Shown: piece after piece, positions 1 through 8,608 of the stretch
Layout: every line of letters begins with the position of its first letter
Numbering within the stretch: the first letter of the stretch is position 1
Source: AR5 sp035762565
Lineage (GTDB): Bacteria > Methylomirabilota > Methylomirabilia > Rokubacteriales > CSP1-6
Length of the DNA: 28,582 nt
Assembly (NCBI GenBank): GCA_035762565.1
Contig: DASTOJ010000038.1
Coordinates: forward strand, 1-28,582
Direction: 5' to 3'
Notes under the pieces: generated by a model
The model's database searches: none
What the model was told of the DNA's origin: nothing
What the model saw: only the letters and a program-made list of their open reading frames with translations
Program-made: the position numbers and the translations under genes

Positions 1-239
1 ACCGCGAGGCCCTCCCGGCTCATCGAGGCGCGTCACGGCCCCGCCGCGACGCGACGAGCGTTGGGGGCTGGCGCGGCGATGCGGCCACCGCGAGGCCCTC
101 CCGGCTCATCGAGGCGCGTCACGGCCCCGCCGCGACGCGACGAGCGTCGGGGGCTGGCGCGGCGATGCGGCCACCGCGAGGCCCTCCCGGCTCATCGAGG
201 CGCGTCACGGCTCCGCCGCGACGCGACGAGCGTCGGGGG
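1..239. repeat. 86-bp tandem repeat, about 2.8 copies, probably continuing beyond the window edge
   Basis: Copies begin at 1, 87 and 173 and are nearly identical; for example, t/c differs at the junction after the first 60 bases, and one c/t differs near the end of the LOG gene. The third copy diverges after about 239. On the minus strand the unit encodes the last nine residues and stop codon of the LOG-family gene that ends at 205, so that gene's 3' end lies in the last copy. Copies 1 and 2 carry the same tail with a Gly codon in place of Glu. This looks like tandem duplication starting at the gene's 3' end. The array begins at base 1, so its true copy number is unknown. Confidence 0.93.
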
Positions 240-1293
240 GCTTGGGGGCCATCTCGGGGCCCCCATGTAAATTGATCTCGTCGATGAGCCGGCGCAGGCG
301 TGAGTAGGACGAGCGATTGAACGGGATGATCAGCCGAGGCAGCTCGGGGTACTCGTTCGCCTCCTGCGGCACCGGCCCCGGCGCCTGGTCGAGCGGGCCC
401 TTCAGGATGTCCTCGAACTTGTCCTGGACGTCGCGGAGCTGCGCGTCGGACAGCGCGCGCTTGAGCCGGAAGACGAGGGTGTCGCCGACGATGCGCGAGG
501 AGTGGTACACGCGGTAGAAGTCGGTGATCTCGCGGACGGCCGCCTCGACGTCGTCGGCCATCCGGTAGAAGCCGGTGTCGCCGCCGTCGATCAGCCGGCG
601 CTCCACCAGCGTGCCCTGCACGAAGCGGTCCCAGATCCGCCAGTAGGGCTTGGGGCCCGTTTCCACCAGCACGACCGGGACGATCTCCGACTTGCCGGTC
701 TGCATGAGCGTGAGCAGCTCGAAGACCTCGTCCATCGTCCCGAAGCCGCCCGGGAACAGCGCGACCGCGCTCGCCTCCTTGACCAGGAACAGCTTGCGGG
801 TGAAGAAATACTTGAAGGTGATGAGCTTGGGATCGGAGGCGATCCACGGATTGGCCTCCTGCTCGAAGGGCAGCCGGATGTTCAGGCCGAAGCTCTGCTC
901 GCCTCCGGCGCCCTCCTGGGCCGCGCCCATGATGCCGGCGCCGGCGCCGGTCACCACCATCCAGCCCTCCTCGACCATGCGCCGCCCGAAGTCCAGGGCG
1001 GCCAGCGCGGCGCTCTCGTCGCCGGCGGTGCGCGCCGAGCCGAACACCGTGACCTTGCGAACCGCCCGATAGGGGGCGAAGACCTTGTAGGCGTACCGCA
1101 GCTCCTTGAGGGCCGTGTTGGTGATCTTGAGATCGCCCGGAAGCGCGCCGTCCTCGTGCAGCTTGAGAACCGTGGTCAGCAGCTGCTGGACGTAGCCGCG
1201 ACGCTCGGGTGCCACGCCGCCGGCTTCGATGAGCTGGGCGATCAACCGGTTGGCTTCGTCGTTCTGCAGTTGGTAGCGCCGGGACTCCGCCAC
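205..1293 (-). CDS. LOG family protein (Rossmann-fold, 'lysine decarboxylase-like')
   Basis: A 362-residue protein. Residues 81-190 hold the LOG/YgdH-type Rossmann core: a VTVFGSAR strand at 82-88, GAGAGIMGA at 117-124, a TRK at 165-167 and the hallmark PGGFGTMDE at 181-189. LOG enzymes are phosphoribohydrolases acting on nucleoside monophosphates; long bacterial members like this one, with extra N- and C-terminal regions, are mostly uncharacterised. The start is GTG at 1293, only six bases after a TATACT element, so the message may be leaderless. The last nine residues (DARRVAAEP) lie inside an 86-bp tandem repeat and may be a recent replacement of the native C-terminus. It lies downstream of phoU after an 84-bp gap, with no evident link to phosphate. 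Confidence 0.9.
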   Translation of the reverse strand: MAESRRYQLQNDEANRLIAQLIEAGGVAPERRGYVQQLLTTVLKLHEDGALPGDLKITNTALKELRYAYKVFAPYRAVRKVTVFGSARTAGDESAALAALDFGRRMVEEGWMVVTGAGAGIMGAAQEGAGGEQSFGLNIRLPFEQEANPWIASDPKLITFKYFFTRKLFLVKEASAVALFPGGFGTMDEVFELLTLMQTGKSEIVPVVLVETGPKPYWRIWDRFVQGTLVERRLIDGGDTGFYRMADDVEAAVREITDFYRVYHSSRIVGDTLVFRLKRALSDAQLRDVQDKFEDILKGPLDQAPGPVPQEANEYPELPRLIIPFNRSSYSRLRRLIDEINLHGGPEMAPKPPDARRVAAEP

Positions 1294-1299
1294 GATTCG

Positions 1300-1305
1300 A
1301 GTATA
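1300..1305 (-). promoter_or_regulatory. Candidate -10 element (TATACT) for the LOG gene
   Basis: TATACT on the minus strand ends six bases before the GTG start at 1293. Transcription starting at the usual distance would begin at or next to the start codon, giving a leaderless transcript. No good -35 is visible; the hexamer at 17-bp spacing (CGGTGA) is a weak match. This is inferred from one motif in an otherwise GC-rich gap. Confidence 0.45.
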
Positions 1306-1377
1306 CCGTCACCCCCGGCCGGTCACCGCCAACCGTGATGAGACGCCGCGGGAGGCGACCACCGCCCGCGGTCGAGG

Positions 1378-2034
1378 TCAGGCCAGGGTGTGGCGCACCA
1401 TCTTGCTGTCGACCATGTAGATGACCATCTCGGCGATGTTGGTCGCGTGGTCGGCGACCCGCTCCAGGAAGCGCGAGATGAGGATCAGCCGGATCGCCCG
1501 CGGGATGGTCCGGGCGTCCTCCATCATGAAGGTCAGCAGCTCGCGGAAGATCTGCTCCTTGAGGGCGTCGACCTCCTCGTCCGCGGCGCAGACCCGGCGG
1601 GCCAGGTCGGTGTCGCGGGCCACGAAGGCGTCGAGGCTCTCTTTCACCATGCGCTGGGCGCGCTCGGCCATGCGGGGCAGGTCGATGTAGGGCTTGAGCT
1701 GGGGCTCGCGGTTCAGCTCGAGCGCGCGCTGGCCGATGTTCACCGCCTGGTCGCCGATCCTCTCGAGGTCGGTGACGATCTTCATGGCCGTGGTGATGAA
1801 GCGCAGGTCGCCCGCCGTGGGCTGGTGCAGGGCCAGCAGCTCCACGCACTTCTCGTCCACCTCCACGTCGTAGGCGTTCACCTGACGGTCGCGGTCGATG
1901 ACCTCCTGGGCCACGGCGCTATCACGCTCGAGCAGCGCGGCCATGACGCGCCGGATCTGGTCCTCCACCAGCCCGCCCATGGCCAGCAGCGTCTGCTTGA
2001 GCGCCTCGAGCTCCTCGTGGAAGTGCCGCTGCAT
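1378..2034 (-). CDS. phoU: Phosphate-signalling regulator PhoU
   Basis: A 218-residue protein, the usual length for PhoU. It has two PhoU three-helix repeats, each with the metal-binding pattern: LERIGDQAVNIGQ in the first half and LERVADHATNIAE in the second. PhoU links the Pst transporter to the PhoR/PhoB system, represses the Pho regulon when phosphate is plentiful, and acts on the cytoplasmic face of the membrane. The ATG at 2034 follows GGAGG about seven bases upstream and lies 15 bases after the pstB stop, so it is the last gene of the pst operon. A second PhoU domain occurs in a kinase fusion at 10673-12280. Confidence 0.96.
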   Translation of the reverse strand: MQRHFHEELEALKQTLLAMGGLVEDQIRRVMAALLERDSAVAQEVIDRDRQVNAYDVEVDEKCVELLALHQPTAGDLRFITTAMKIVTDLERIGDQAVNIGQRALELNREPQLKPYIDLPRMAERAQRMVKESLDAFVARDTDLARRVCAADEEVDALKEQIFRELLTFMMEDARTIPRAIRLILISRFLERVADHATNIAEMVIYMVDSKMVRHTLA

Positions 2035-2049
2035 GAGTGGCCTCCGGTC

Positions 2050-2868
2050 CTACCCGAACCGTCCGGTGATGTAGTCCTCGGTCCGCTTGTCCCGCGGATT
2101 GGTGAACAGCTCGCGGGTGACCCCGAACTCCACCAGCTCGCCGAGCAGCATGAACCCGGTGTAGTCGGACACCCGGGCTGCCTGCTGCATGTTGTGGGTG
2201 ACGATGACGATCGTGTAGCTGTTCTTCAGCTCGAGCATCAGCTCCTCGATCTTGGCGGTGGCGATGGGGTCGAGGGCCGAGCAGGGTTCGTCCATCAGGA
2301 GGACGTCGGGCTCGACGGCTATGGCGCGGGCGATGCACAGGCGTTGCTGCTGGCCGCCCGACAGCCCCAGCGCCGACTCGCCGAGCCGGTCCTGCACCTC
2401 GTCCCACAGCGCCGCCGCGCGCAGGCTGCGCTCCACGATCCCGTCGAGGTCGGCCCGGTGGTTGACGCCGAGGATGCGCGGGCCGTAGGCGGCGTTCTCG
2501 TAGATCGACTTGGGGAACGGGTTGGATTTCTGGAACACCATGCCCACCCGCTTGCGCAGCTCGGTGACGTCCAGCCCGGGGTCGTAGACGTCGGTCCCGC
2601 CGATCCGGATGACGCCGGTGATCTTCACGCCGTCGATGAGGTCGTTCATCCGGTTGAGGCAGCGGAGCAGCGTCGACTTGCCACACCCCGAGGGCCCGAT
2701 GTACGCGGTCACCCGGTGCTTGGGCACCGACATCGAGACGTCCTTGAGCGCCTGCTTGGCGCCGTACCACAGCGCGAGGTTCTCGATCTCCACCATGGGC
2801 GCTTCCATGATAGACGAGGCGCTCGCGTGGGGGTTGAGACTCGCGGCGACCTGAACAGAGCCTGCCAT
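2050..2868 (-). CDS. pstB: Phosphate ABC transporter ATP-binding protein PstB
   Basis: A 272-residue ATPase that powers high-affinity phosphate import. Walker A is GPSGCGKST at 58-66, the signature is LSGGQQQR, Walker B is VLLMDEPCSALDP, and the switch histidine is in VTHNM. Start chosen at ATG 2868 because GGAGGG lies seven bases upstream. This gives about 25 residues before the core (MEAPMVEIENL), slightly longer than the E. coli protein; an internal ATG near the core is a less supported alternative. It follows pstA by 11 bases and precedes phoU by 15 bases. Confidence 0.96.
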   Translation of the reverse strand: MAGSVQVAASLNPHASASSIMEAPMVEIENLALWYGAKQALKDVSMSVPKHRVTAYIGPSGCGKSTLLRCLNRMNDLIDGVKITGVIRIGGTDVYDPGLDVTELRKRVGMVFQKSNPFPKSIYENAAYGPRILGVNHRADLDGIVERSLRAAALWDEVQDRLGESALGLSGGQQQRLCIARAIAVEPDVLLMDEPCSALDPIATAKIEELMLELKNSYTIVIVTHNMQQAARVSDYTGFMLLGELVEFGVTRELFTNPRDKRTEDYITGRFG

Positions 2869-2879
2869 CACGGGCCCTC

Positions 2880-4493
2880 CTATACCGCCGACGTTGCGTA
2901 CGTGCGGCGCAGCCGGTTGCGCATGCCGATCGCGAACAGGTTCAGGAGCACGACGATCGCGAGCAGGAGCAGCGTGGTGGTGAAGACCATGGGGCGCGCG
3001 GCGTCCACGTTGGGCGACTGGAAGCCGACGTCGTAGATGTGGAAGCCGAGGTGCATGAACTTGCGGTCCAGGTGCAGGAACGGCCAGGTGGAGTCGACCG
3101 GCAGCGACGGCGCCAGCTTGACCACGCCGGTGATCATCAGCGGCGCGACCTCGCCGGCTGCCCGGGCCATGGCCAGGATGAGCCCGGTGAGGATCGACGG
3201 CATGACAGCCGGCAGCACCACCCGCAGCGTGGTCTCCAGCTTGGTGGCGCCCAGCGCCAGTGACGCCTCCCGCATGCCGCCGGGGATCGCCGCCAGCCCC
3301 TCCTCGGTCGCCACGATCACCACCGGGATCGTGAGCAGGGCCAGCGTCAGCGAGGCCCACAGGATGCCACCGGTGCCGAACGTCGGCGTGGGCAGCGCCT
3401 CGGCGAAGAACAGCCGGTCGATGGTGCCGCCGACGAAGTAGATGAAGAACCCCACCCCGAAGACCCCGAACACGATCGACGGCACGCCGGCCAGGTTGTT
3501 CACGGCGATCCGCACGGCGCTCACGAAGGTGCCTTGCTTGGCGTACTCGCGCAGGTAGAAGGCCGCCAGCACCCCGAGCGGTGTGACCAGCACGGACATG
3601 ATGAGCACCATCATCACGGTCCCGTAGATCGCCGGAAACACACCGCCCTCGGTGTTCGACTCCCGTGGATCGTCGGAGACGAATTCCCAGACCTTGGCCA
3701 GATAGTGGACACCCTTGGCGCCGAGGCTCATGCCGTTGGGAAAGTGCACGTCGACGACCTGGGTGACCGGCAGAACCTTCTCCTTGCCCCCGTCCGCGGC
3801 CACCACCAGGCTGTCCGTCTGGCGCCCCCGCAGCGCGACCAGCCGTCCCTCCTGCTCCTTGTAGCGCTCCTGCAGCGCGGTCATCCGGGCCCGGAGCGCG
3901 TCGACCTCGGGACCGGCCGTGACGCCCTGCAGCTCGAGGCCGCGCAGCCGCAGGCGTACCTGCTCCTGGCCGTGGTTGATGGCCCCGATGTCCCCGCGCT
4001 CGACGCGACGGATCTCGGCGCGCAGCCGCGCCGCTCCGGGCAGGCGCCGCCTCGTCTCCTCCCAGGCCGCCGCGCCGGTGGCGATCACCCGATCGCCGTC
4101 CCGGAGCGCGGTGATGGTGCCGATGAGGTGGCCCCACTCGGTCCGCTCGATCACGGCGACGTCGGGCGGCGCCGCCCGGGCCGTGATCTGGGCTTCGTCC
4201 GCCCAGACGAAATCCGCACCGTAGAGGTCACGGTTCGCCACCTTGACCTTGACGCGATACTCGCCGGGCTTGCCGGGGACCCGCTCGCGCTCGACCACCG
4301 GCCCCGTGAGCGTCTTGCCGTCCCGGAGCGTCAGCCGGACGACGGCAGCCGGCCAGAAGTAGCCGAGCGCGTTCATGAGGATGATGCCGATGAGCCCCGC
4401 CACCATGATGAGGGCCAGTGCGAGGGCACCGCCAGTGAGCCAGATGAACGGCTCGCCGCTGCGCCACAGCTTGCCGAGGCCGGACCGGCTCAC
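2880..4493 (-). CDS. pstA: Phosphate ABC transporter permease PstA, long form with periplasmic insert
   Basis: A 537-residue protein against about 296 in E. coli. TM1 is at about 15-45. A hydrophilic stretch of about 190-200 residues follows before the permease core (AIYGTVMMVLIMSVLVTPLG onward), which has the usual membrane segments and an EAA-type loop (GMREASLALGATK). The insert is charged, and part of it (LQERYKEQEGRLVALRG) is likely coiled coil. Long PstA proteins of this type are known from other proteobacteria; the insert is expected on the outer face of the membrane and its role is unknown. The start is GTG at 4493, overlapping the pstC stop as GTGA; the reading frame is open further upstream but only inside pstC. 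Confidence 0.93.
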   Translation of the reverse strand: MSRSGLGKLWRSGEPFIWLTGGALALALIMVAGLIGIILMNALGYFWPAAVVRLTLRDGKTLTGPVVERERVPGKPGEYRVKVKVANRDLYGADFVWADEAQITARAAPPDVAVIERTEWGHLIGTITALRDGDRVIATGAAAWEETRRRLPGAARLRAEIRRVERGDIGAINHGQEQVRLRLRGLELQGVTAGPEVDALRARMTALQERYKEQEGRLVALRGRQTDSLVVAADGGKEKVLPVTQVVDVHFPNGMSLGAKGVHYLAKVWEFVSDDPRESNTEGGVFPAIYGTVMMVLIMSVLVTPLGVLAAFYLREYAKQGTFVSAVRIAVNNLAGVPSIVFGVFGVGFFIYFVGGTIDRLFFAEALPTPTFGTGGILWASLTLALLTIPVVIVATEEGLAAIPGGMREASLALGATKLETTLRVVLPAVMPSILTGLILAMARAAGEVAPLMITGVVKLAPSLPVDSTWPFLHLDRKFMHLGFHIYDVGFQSPNVDAARPMVFTTTLLLLAIVVLLNLFAIGMRNRLRRTYATSAV

Positions 4494-6763
4494 AGGTACC
4501 GGTACTTCCGCCGCAGGCGCAGCCGCACCAGCTCCGCCACCGTGTTGACGGCGAACGTCAGGCAGAAGAGGAGGAAGGCGGCCAGGAAGAGCACGCGGAA
4601 GAGCGTGCCGCCCTCCGGCGCCTCCGGCAGCTCGACGGCGATGTTGGCGCTCAGGGCGCGGAAGCCGCTGAAGATGTTGGCGTCCATCACCGGCGTGTTG
4701 CCGGTGGCCATCAGCACGATCATCGTCTCGCCCACGGCCCGGCCGAAGCCGATCATGACGGCCGAGAAGATGCCCGGGCTCCCGGTCGGCAGCACGATGC
4801 GGAGCGCCGTTTGCCACCGGGTGGCGCCCAGCGCGAGCGAGCCCGCTCTCAGGTGCTGGGGCACGTTGGCCAGCGAGTCCTCGGCGATCGTGAAGATGAT
4901 CGGAATCACCGCGAAGCCCATGGCCACGCCGACCACGAGCGAGTTGCGCTGGTCGTACGTGAGCCCAAGGGCCGACAGGAACCAGCCGCGGTAGTCGCCG
5001 CCGAGGAGGCGGGCCTCGACCAGTCCGCCCAGGCCGAAGGCGAGCCAGGCTCCCGCGGCCACCACCGGCACCAGCAGGAACACCTCGGTGCCGGGCCGGA
5101 ACCACGTACGAAGCCCCAGGGGCACTGCGCGCCAGAGCAGCAGCGCTGTCAAGATGCAGGCCACCTCGACGAGCGGGAGGAGAAACAGTCCCGGCACGAT
5201 GCGCTCGACGAGCGGCGCCAGCCAGAGGCCGGCCAGGAAGCCGAGCACCACGCTCGGCAGCGCGGCCATGATCTCGACCGCCGGCTTGACGTACGCCTTC
5301 ACGGTGGGGTGCATGAACTCACTGACGTAGAGCGCGGCCAGCAGGGCGAGCGGCGCCGCGACGAGCAGCGCGTAGAACGTCCCCTTGAGCGTGCCGTACA
5401 CCAGTGGCGTGAGGCTGAACTTGGCCTCGAAATCGTCGGTCCCGCCGGTCGATTGCCAGACGTACTCGGGGGCCGAGTAGCCCTCGTACCACACCCGGCC
5501 GAACAGGGCGCCCAGCGTGACCTCGGGATGCGGGTTGTGCACCGCCCAGTGCGACAGGCGGCCGCGCTCGTCGGTGGTCACCAGCCCGTCGGCCTTGGGA
5601 GCGAACACGACGGAGCGCAGCCCCGCGCCCTCCTGCAGCCTCAGCAGCGTCCGCCCCGAGGTGCCGTAGTTGAGGTGCAGCCCGCCGGCCGCGTCGGCCG
5701 TGACGAACCCCTTGTCGCGACGCGAGGGGCTGGCGGCGACGACCGGGGCGGAGTGGGGGGGAAACGCGTAGATCCGCGTGAGACGGGCGGCGCCGCCCGC
5801 CGGGGGCGGAACGAGCTGCCAGGTCGTGACCGCGCCGCTCCGATCACCCACCACGACCGTGCGGTCGCCGTTGAGGAACTGGATGAGCGTGATCGGCGCC
5901 GTTCCGACCGTCACGCTGTCCGCCCGGGTGGGACGCTCCTTGTCGCGCAGGTCGTAGCGGACCAGCTCACCGCGTGACGTGCCGAGGAAGAGGTCGTCAC
6001 CCCGGCCGTCGATCCGCAACGAGGTCACCTCACCGTCCACCTCCACCGAGACCGCCCGGAGCGACTCCTCGCGCCGGGGCGCGCCGATGAGGGCCTTCTT
6101 CTCGACCACGCTCAGCACGACGAGGTCACGCGGGCCCACCCGCGCAACGACGACGAGGCCGGTCCCCGCGGTGGCGGCCGCCAGCCCGAGGATCGCGCGC
6201 TTCTTCTCGGGATCGAGCGCTGCCGCCGCTCCAGCCTCGTGCCGCGGGGTGAGGATCCGCTTTCCGTCCTTGAAGTCGACCTGGAAGCTCACGTCCAGCG
6301 GCACGACCCGCCCATCGGAGGTGCCCACCACGTGCCGCCCCGGCCCGCTGCCGGCAACAGCGGTGACGCGCGAGTCCTCGAGGCCGGCAACGGCAATCGA
6401 CGGGTAGGCGCCGGCTGCGCGCAGCGCCGTGAACTGCAGGGCGCCGCGCTCCGTGATCGCGTACGCGATCTCCCGGTATTCATCGACGCCGGTCGCCTCC
6501 CCCGCCGCCGGCACGGCGCCGGCCAGGAGCTGCCCGACGCGCTCCGCCGTGGGCGGCTTGAACAGCGGCCACACCTCGGTCAGGATGACGACCAGAATGG
6601 CGAGAATGGACGCGATGATGACGATCCCGCCCAGGACGACCAGCCGCGATGCCCACGCGTCCAGCAGGATCCGCCGCGCCGTCCGCGCCCGGGAAACGAC
6701 GAGCGGGCGGACCGGCGCGGGGCGCCGCCGGTCCGCCCGCAGAGCGTCCGCGTTGATCGACAC
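4490..6763 (-). CDS. pstC: Phosphate ABC transporter permease PstC, long form with beta-propeller-like insert
   Basis: A 757-residue protein, more than twice the E. coli length. Residues 1-38 are a basic cytoplasmic tail and TM1 is at about 42-65. Then about 340 residues of extracytoplasmic sequence contain repeated strand-turn patterns of WD40-like type (for example VAGSGPGRHVVGTSDGRVV, GDRTVVVGDRSGAVTTW, PKADGLVTTDERGRLSHW). The permease core resumes at about 430 and includes the EAA loop (HLRAGSLALGATRWQT). Similar PstC proteins occur with long PstA in other Gram-negative bacteria. The start is GTG at 6763, overlapping the pstS stop by one base (TAGTG), which suggests coupled translation. 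Confidence 0.93.
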   Translation of the reverse strand: MSINADALRADRRRPAPVRPLVVSRARTARRILLDAWASRLVVLGGIVIIASILAILVVILTEVWPLFKPPTAERVGQLLAGAVPAAGEATGVDEYREIAYAITERGALQFTALRAAGAYPSIAVAGLEDSRVTAVAGSGPGRHVVGTSDGRVVPLDVSFQVDFKDGKRILTPRHEAGAAAALDPEKKRAILGLAAATAGTGLVVVARVGPRDLVVLSVVEKKALIGAPRREESLRAVSVEVDGEVTSLRIDGRGDDLFLGTSRGELVRYDLRDKERPTRADSVTVGTAPITLIQFLNGDRTVVVGDRSGAVTTWQLVPPPAGGAARLTRIYAFPPHSAPVVAASPSRRDKGFVTADAAGGLHLNYGTSGRTLLRLQEGAGLRSVVFAPKADGLVTTDERGRLSHWAVHNPHPEVTLGALFGRVWYEGYSAPEYVWQSTGGTDDFEAKFSLTPLVYGTLKGTFYALLVAAPLALLAALYVSEFMHPTVKAYVKPAVEIMAALPSVVLGFLAGLWLAPLVERIVPGLFLLPLVEVACILTALLLWRAVPLGLRTWFRPGTEVFLLVPVVAAGAWLAFGLGGLVEARLLGGDYRGWFLSALGLTYDQRNSLVVGVAMGFAVIPIIFTIAEDSLANVPQHLRAGSLALGATRWQTALRIVLPTGSPGIFSAVMIGFGRAVGETMIVLMATGNTPVMDANIFSGFRALSANIAVELPEAPEGGTLFRVLFLAAFLLFCLTFAVNTVAELVRLRLRRKYRYL

Positions 6764-7731
6764 TAGAGGACCTTGTTCAGCTCTTCCTTCGCCACCGACG
6801 CCGGGATCGGGAAATAACCGTCCTTGACCACGGCTTCCTGCCCCTCCTTCGAGAACATGACCCGCGCGAACTCACGAACCAGCGGAGCCAGCGGTTTGCC
6901 CGGGGCCCGGTTGATGTAGACGAAGAGGAACCGGGACAGCGGGTACGTCCCGTTGTAGGAGTTGTCGGCGGTCGCCTCGACGCACTTTCCGCCGTCCTTC
7001 TCGGCGAGGGGGACCGCGCGGACGCCGGCCGTGGCATAACCGATGCCGCTGTAGCCCATCGCGAATCGGTCGACGGTCACCCCCTGGACGACCGAGGCCG
7101 AGCCGGGCTGCTCCTTCACCGAATCCTTGTAGTCGCCGTTCTTGAGCGAGTGCTCCTTGAAGAACCCGTAGGTGCCCGAGGCCGAGTTACGGCCGTAGAG
7201 GCTGATGGGCTTGCTGGCCCACTCGCCGGTCAGTCCCAGCTGCCCCCAGGTCGCGAGGTCGTCCTTGGCGCCGCGGCGGCGCGACTTCGAGAAGATCGCG
7301 TCGACCTGGCTCAGGCTGAGACACTTGATCGGGTTGTCCTTGTTCACGAACACGGCCAGGGCGTCCACCGACGTCCGCAGCCCGGTCGGCTTGTGCCCGT
7401 ACTTCTTCTCGAACGCGTCGATCTCGCTGCCCTTCATCTCACGAGACATCGGCCCCAGCTGGGCGGTGCCGCTGATGAGCGCCGGCGGCGCCGTCGACGA
7501 GCCCTTGCCCTCGATCTGCAGCTTGGCATTCGGGTAGTACTTGCCGAACAGCTCGGCCCAGAACGTCATGAGGTTGTTGAGGGTGTCCGATCCCACGCTC
7601 GAGATGTTGCCGCTGACGCCGCCCACCGGCTTGTAGGGCGCGAGCCCCGGGTCGACCTGGACCTGCGCGGCAACGCCGCCCCCCACGAGGAGCACCAGCG
7701 CCACGGCTCCCACCAATCCCCGTATCCTCAT
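6763..7731 (-). CDS. pstS: Periplasmic phosphate-binding protein PstS
   Basis: A 322-residue protein that captures phosphate for PstCAB. Residues 1-22 form a Sec signal peptide (basic MRIR, hydrophobic core, AAQ cleavage region) with no lipobox cysteine. The phosphate-binding loops are recognisable: ISSVGSDT, a GKGSSTAP stretch, a GPMSREM loop and GRNSASGTYGFF. The start is ATG 7731 because GGGAG lies about eight bases upstream and the signal peptide begins there; an upstream in-frame start would add about 20 residues ahead of the signal. It is the first gene of the pst operon, and an 11-bp-register Pho-box-like array ends 42 bases before the start codon. Confidence 0.95.
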   Translation of the reverse strand: MRIRGLVGAVALVLLVGGGVAAQVQVDPGLAPYKPVGGVSGNISSVGSDTLNNLMTFWAELFGKYYPNAKLQIEGKGSSTAPPALISGTAQLGPMSREMKGSEIDAFEKKYGHKPTGLRTSVDALAVFVNKDNPIKCLSLSQVDAIFSKSRRRGAKDDLATWGQLGLTGEWASKPISLYGRNSASGTYGFFKEHSLKNGDYKDSVKEQPGSASVVQGVTVDRFAMGYSGIGYATAGVRAVPLAEKDGGKCVEATADNSYNGTYPLSRFLFVYINRAPGKPLAPLVREFARVMFSKEGQEAVVKDGYFPIPASVAKEELNKVL

Positions 7732-7773
7732 CGTTGGCTCTCCCTTTCTGTCCGGCCTGATCATGCCCCGCGG

Positions 7774-7813
7774 TCGTTTCGGGAGCGTCACGGGCCTGTT
7801 ACGTACGTGTTAC
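7774..7813 (-). promoter_or_regulatory. Pho-box-like array upstream of pstS (four 11-bp units)
   Basis: Read on the minus strand towards pstS, four 7-mers occur exactly 11 bases apart: GTAACAC (7813-7807), GTAACAG (7802-7796), GTGACGC (7791-7785) and GAAACGA (7780-7774). PhoB dimers bind direct repeats of 7 conserved plus 4 less-conserved bases, so this spacing and position fit a PhoB operator. The first unit overlaps the phoB stop codon. Assignment to PhoB is inferred from architecture and from similar arrays elsewhere in the window. Confidence 0.75.
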
Positions 7814-8538
7814 GACCTCGCCGGATCCCGGAACCGGTATCCGACCCCCCGCACCGTCTCGATCCCCGGAGGCGGAAGCTTGGCCCCCGTGAACTTCGCC
7901 CGAAGCCGGGCCACGTGAACGTCGACCGTCCGCGGCTCGACGAAGCCGTCGCGTCCCCAGACGGCGTCCAGCAGCTCTTCGCGGCCGAAGACCCGCCCCG
8001 GCGCCCCGGCCAGGAGCGCGAGGAGATCGAACTCCTTGGGGGTGAGCTCGACCGACCGGCCCTTCAGCCGGACCTCGAAGCGGTGGCGATCGATCTCCAG
8101 CTCGCCGACCTTGACGTGCGCCTTGCGGTCGCCGCCGTCGACGCGCCCGCGGCGCGCCACCGCCCGCACCCGCGCCAGCAGCTCGCGCGGCGAGAACGGC
8201 TTGGTGACGTAGTCATCGGCGCCCATCTCGAAGCCGAGGACCTTGTCGCCCTCCTCGGCCCGGCCGGTCACCATGATCACGGGGATCCCACGCGTCTCGG
8301 CGTCCTGCTTGAGGCGGCGGCACACCTCCCAGCCGTTGAGGTGGGGCACCATGATGTCGAGCAGGACCACGTCGGGGCGGGCCTCGCGCGCCTGCTTGAC
8401 CGCGTCGGTGCCGCTGCCGGTCACCAGGACCTCGTAGCCTTCTTTGCTCAGGTTGTAGCGAATCAGCTCGGCGACGTCCCGCTCGTCCTCGACCACGAGC
8501 ACGCGGGCGGGAACACGGGCGGGCAGTGCGGCTCTCAT
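7810..8538 (-). CDS. phoB: PhoB-type response regulator (OmpR family)
   Basis: A 242-residue protein. The receiver domain (about 12-125) has the acidic pair E18/D19, phospho-acceptor D61 in VVLLDIMVP, T91 and K113 in VTKPF. A winged-helix DNA-binding domain follows (about 145-238), ending in the typical GIETVRGVGYRF. PhoB activates phosphate-starvation genes. The start is ATG 8538, just ahead of the receiver domain; the open frame extends upstream, but that part crosses a Pho-box-like array and the small ORF and is unlike protein. No histidine kinase PhoR is adjacent, so the partner is elsewhere in the genome. It is next to pstS and probably self-activated. Confidence 0.93.
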   Translation of the reverse strand: MRAALPARVPARVLVVEDERDVAELIRYNLSKEGYEVLVTGSGTDAVKQAREARPDVVLLDIMVPHLNGWEVCRRLKQDAETRGIPVIMVTGRAEEGDKVLGFEMGADDYVTKPFSPRELLARVRAVARRGRVDGGDRKAHVKVGELEIDRHRFEVRLKGRSVELTPKEFDLLALLAGAPGRVFGREELLDAVWGRDGFVEPRTVDVHVARLRAKFTGAKLPPPGIETVRGVGYRFRDPARS

Positions 8539-8560
8539 CGGCCGTGAGTGTCCGGCCGGG

Positions 8561-8589
8561 GAGTTACGGGACGATGACGCCGCCGTAAA
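8561..8589 (-). promoter_or_regulatory. Pho-box-like array upstream of phoB (three 11-bp units)
   Basis: On the minus strand, TTTACGG (8589-8583), GTCATCG (8578-8572) and GTAACTC (8567-8561) are each 11 bases apart and end 22 bases before the phoB ATG. The middle unit contains GTCAT, the core of the E. coli Pho box. The same ordered trio recurs upstream of phnC, the dead-ABC gene and phoX. Confidence 0.72.
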
Positions 8590-8608
8590 TCTTCGGCGAA
8601 GGCCTACC

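Noticed and set aside
1..239. Possible CRISPR array
   Set aside because: The whole 86-bp unit repeats with no unique spacers, and no cas gene is seen.
244..266. GC-rich inverted repeat near the end of the LOG gene as a terminator
   Set aside because: It lies inside the coding sequence before the stop codon and has no T-run.
1390..3036. Long plus-strand open frames opposite phoU, pstB, pstA, the GAK genes and phn genes
   Set aside because: They are antisense frames kept open by high GC content; each lies opposite a gene with clear family motifs and none shows a domain of its own.
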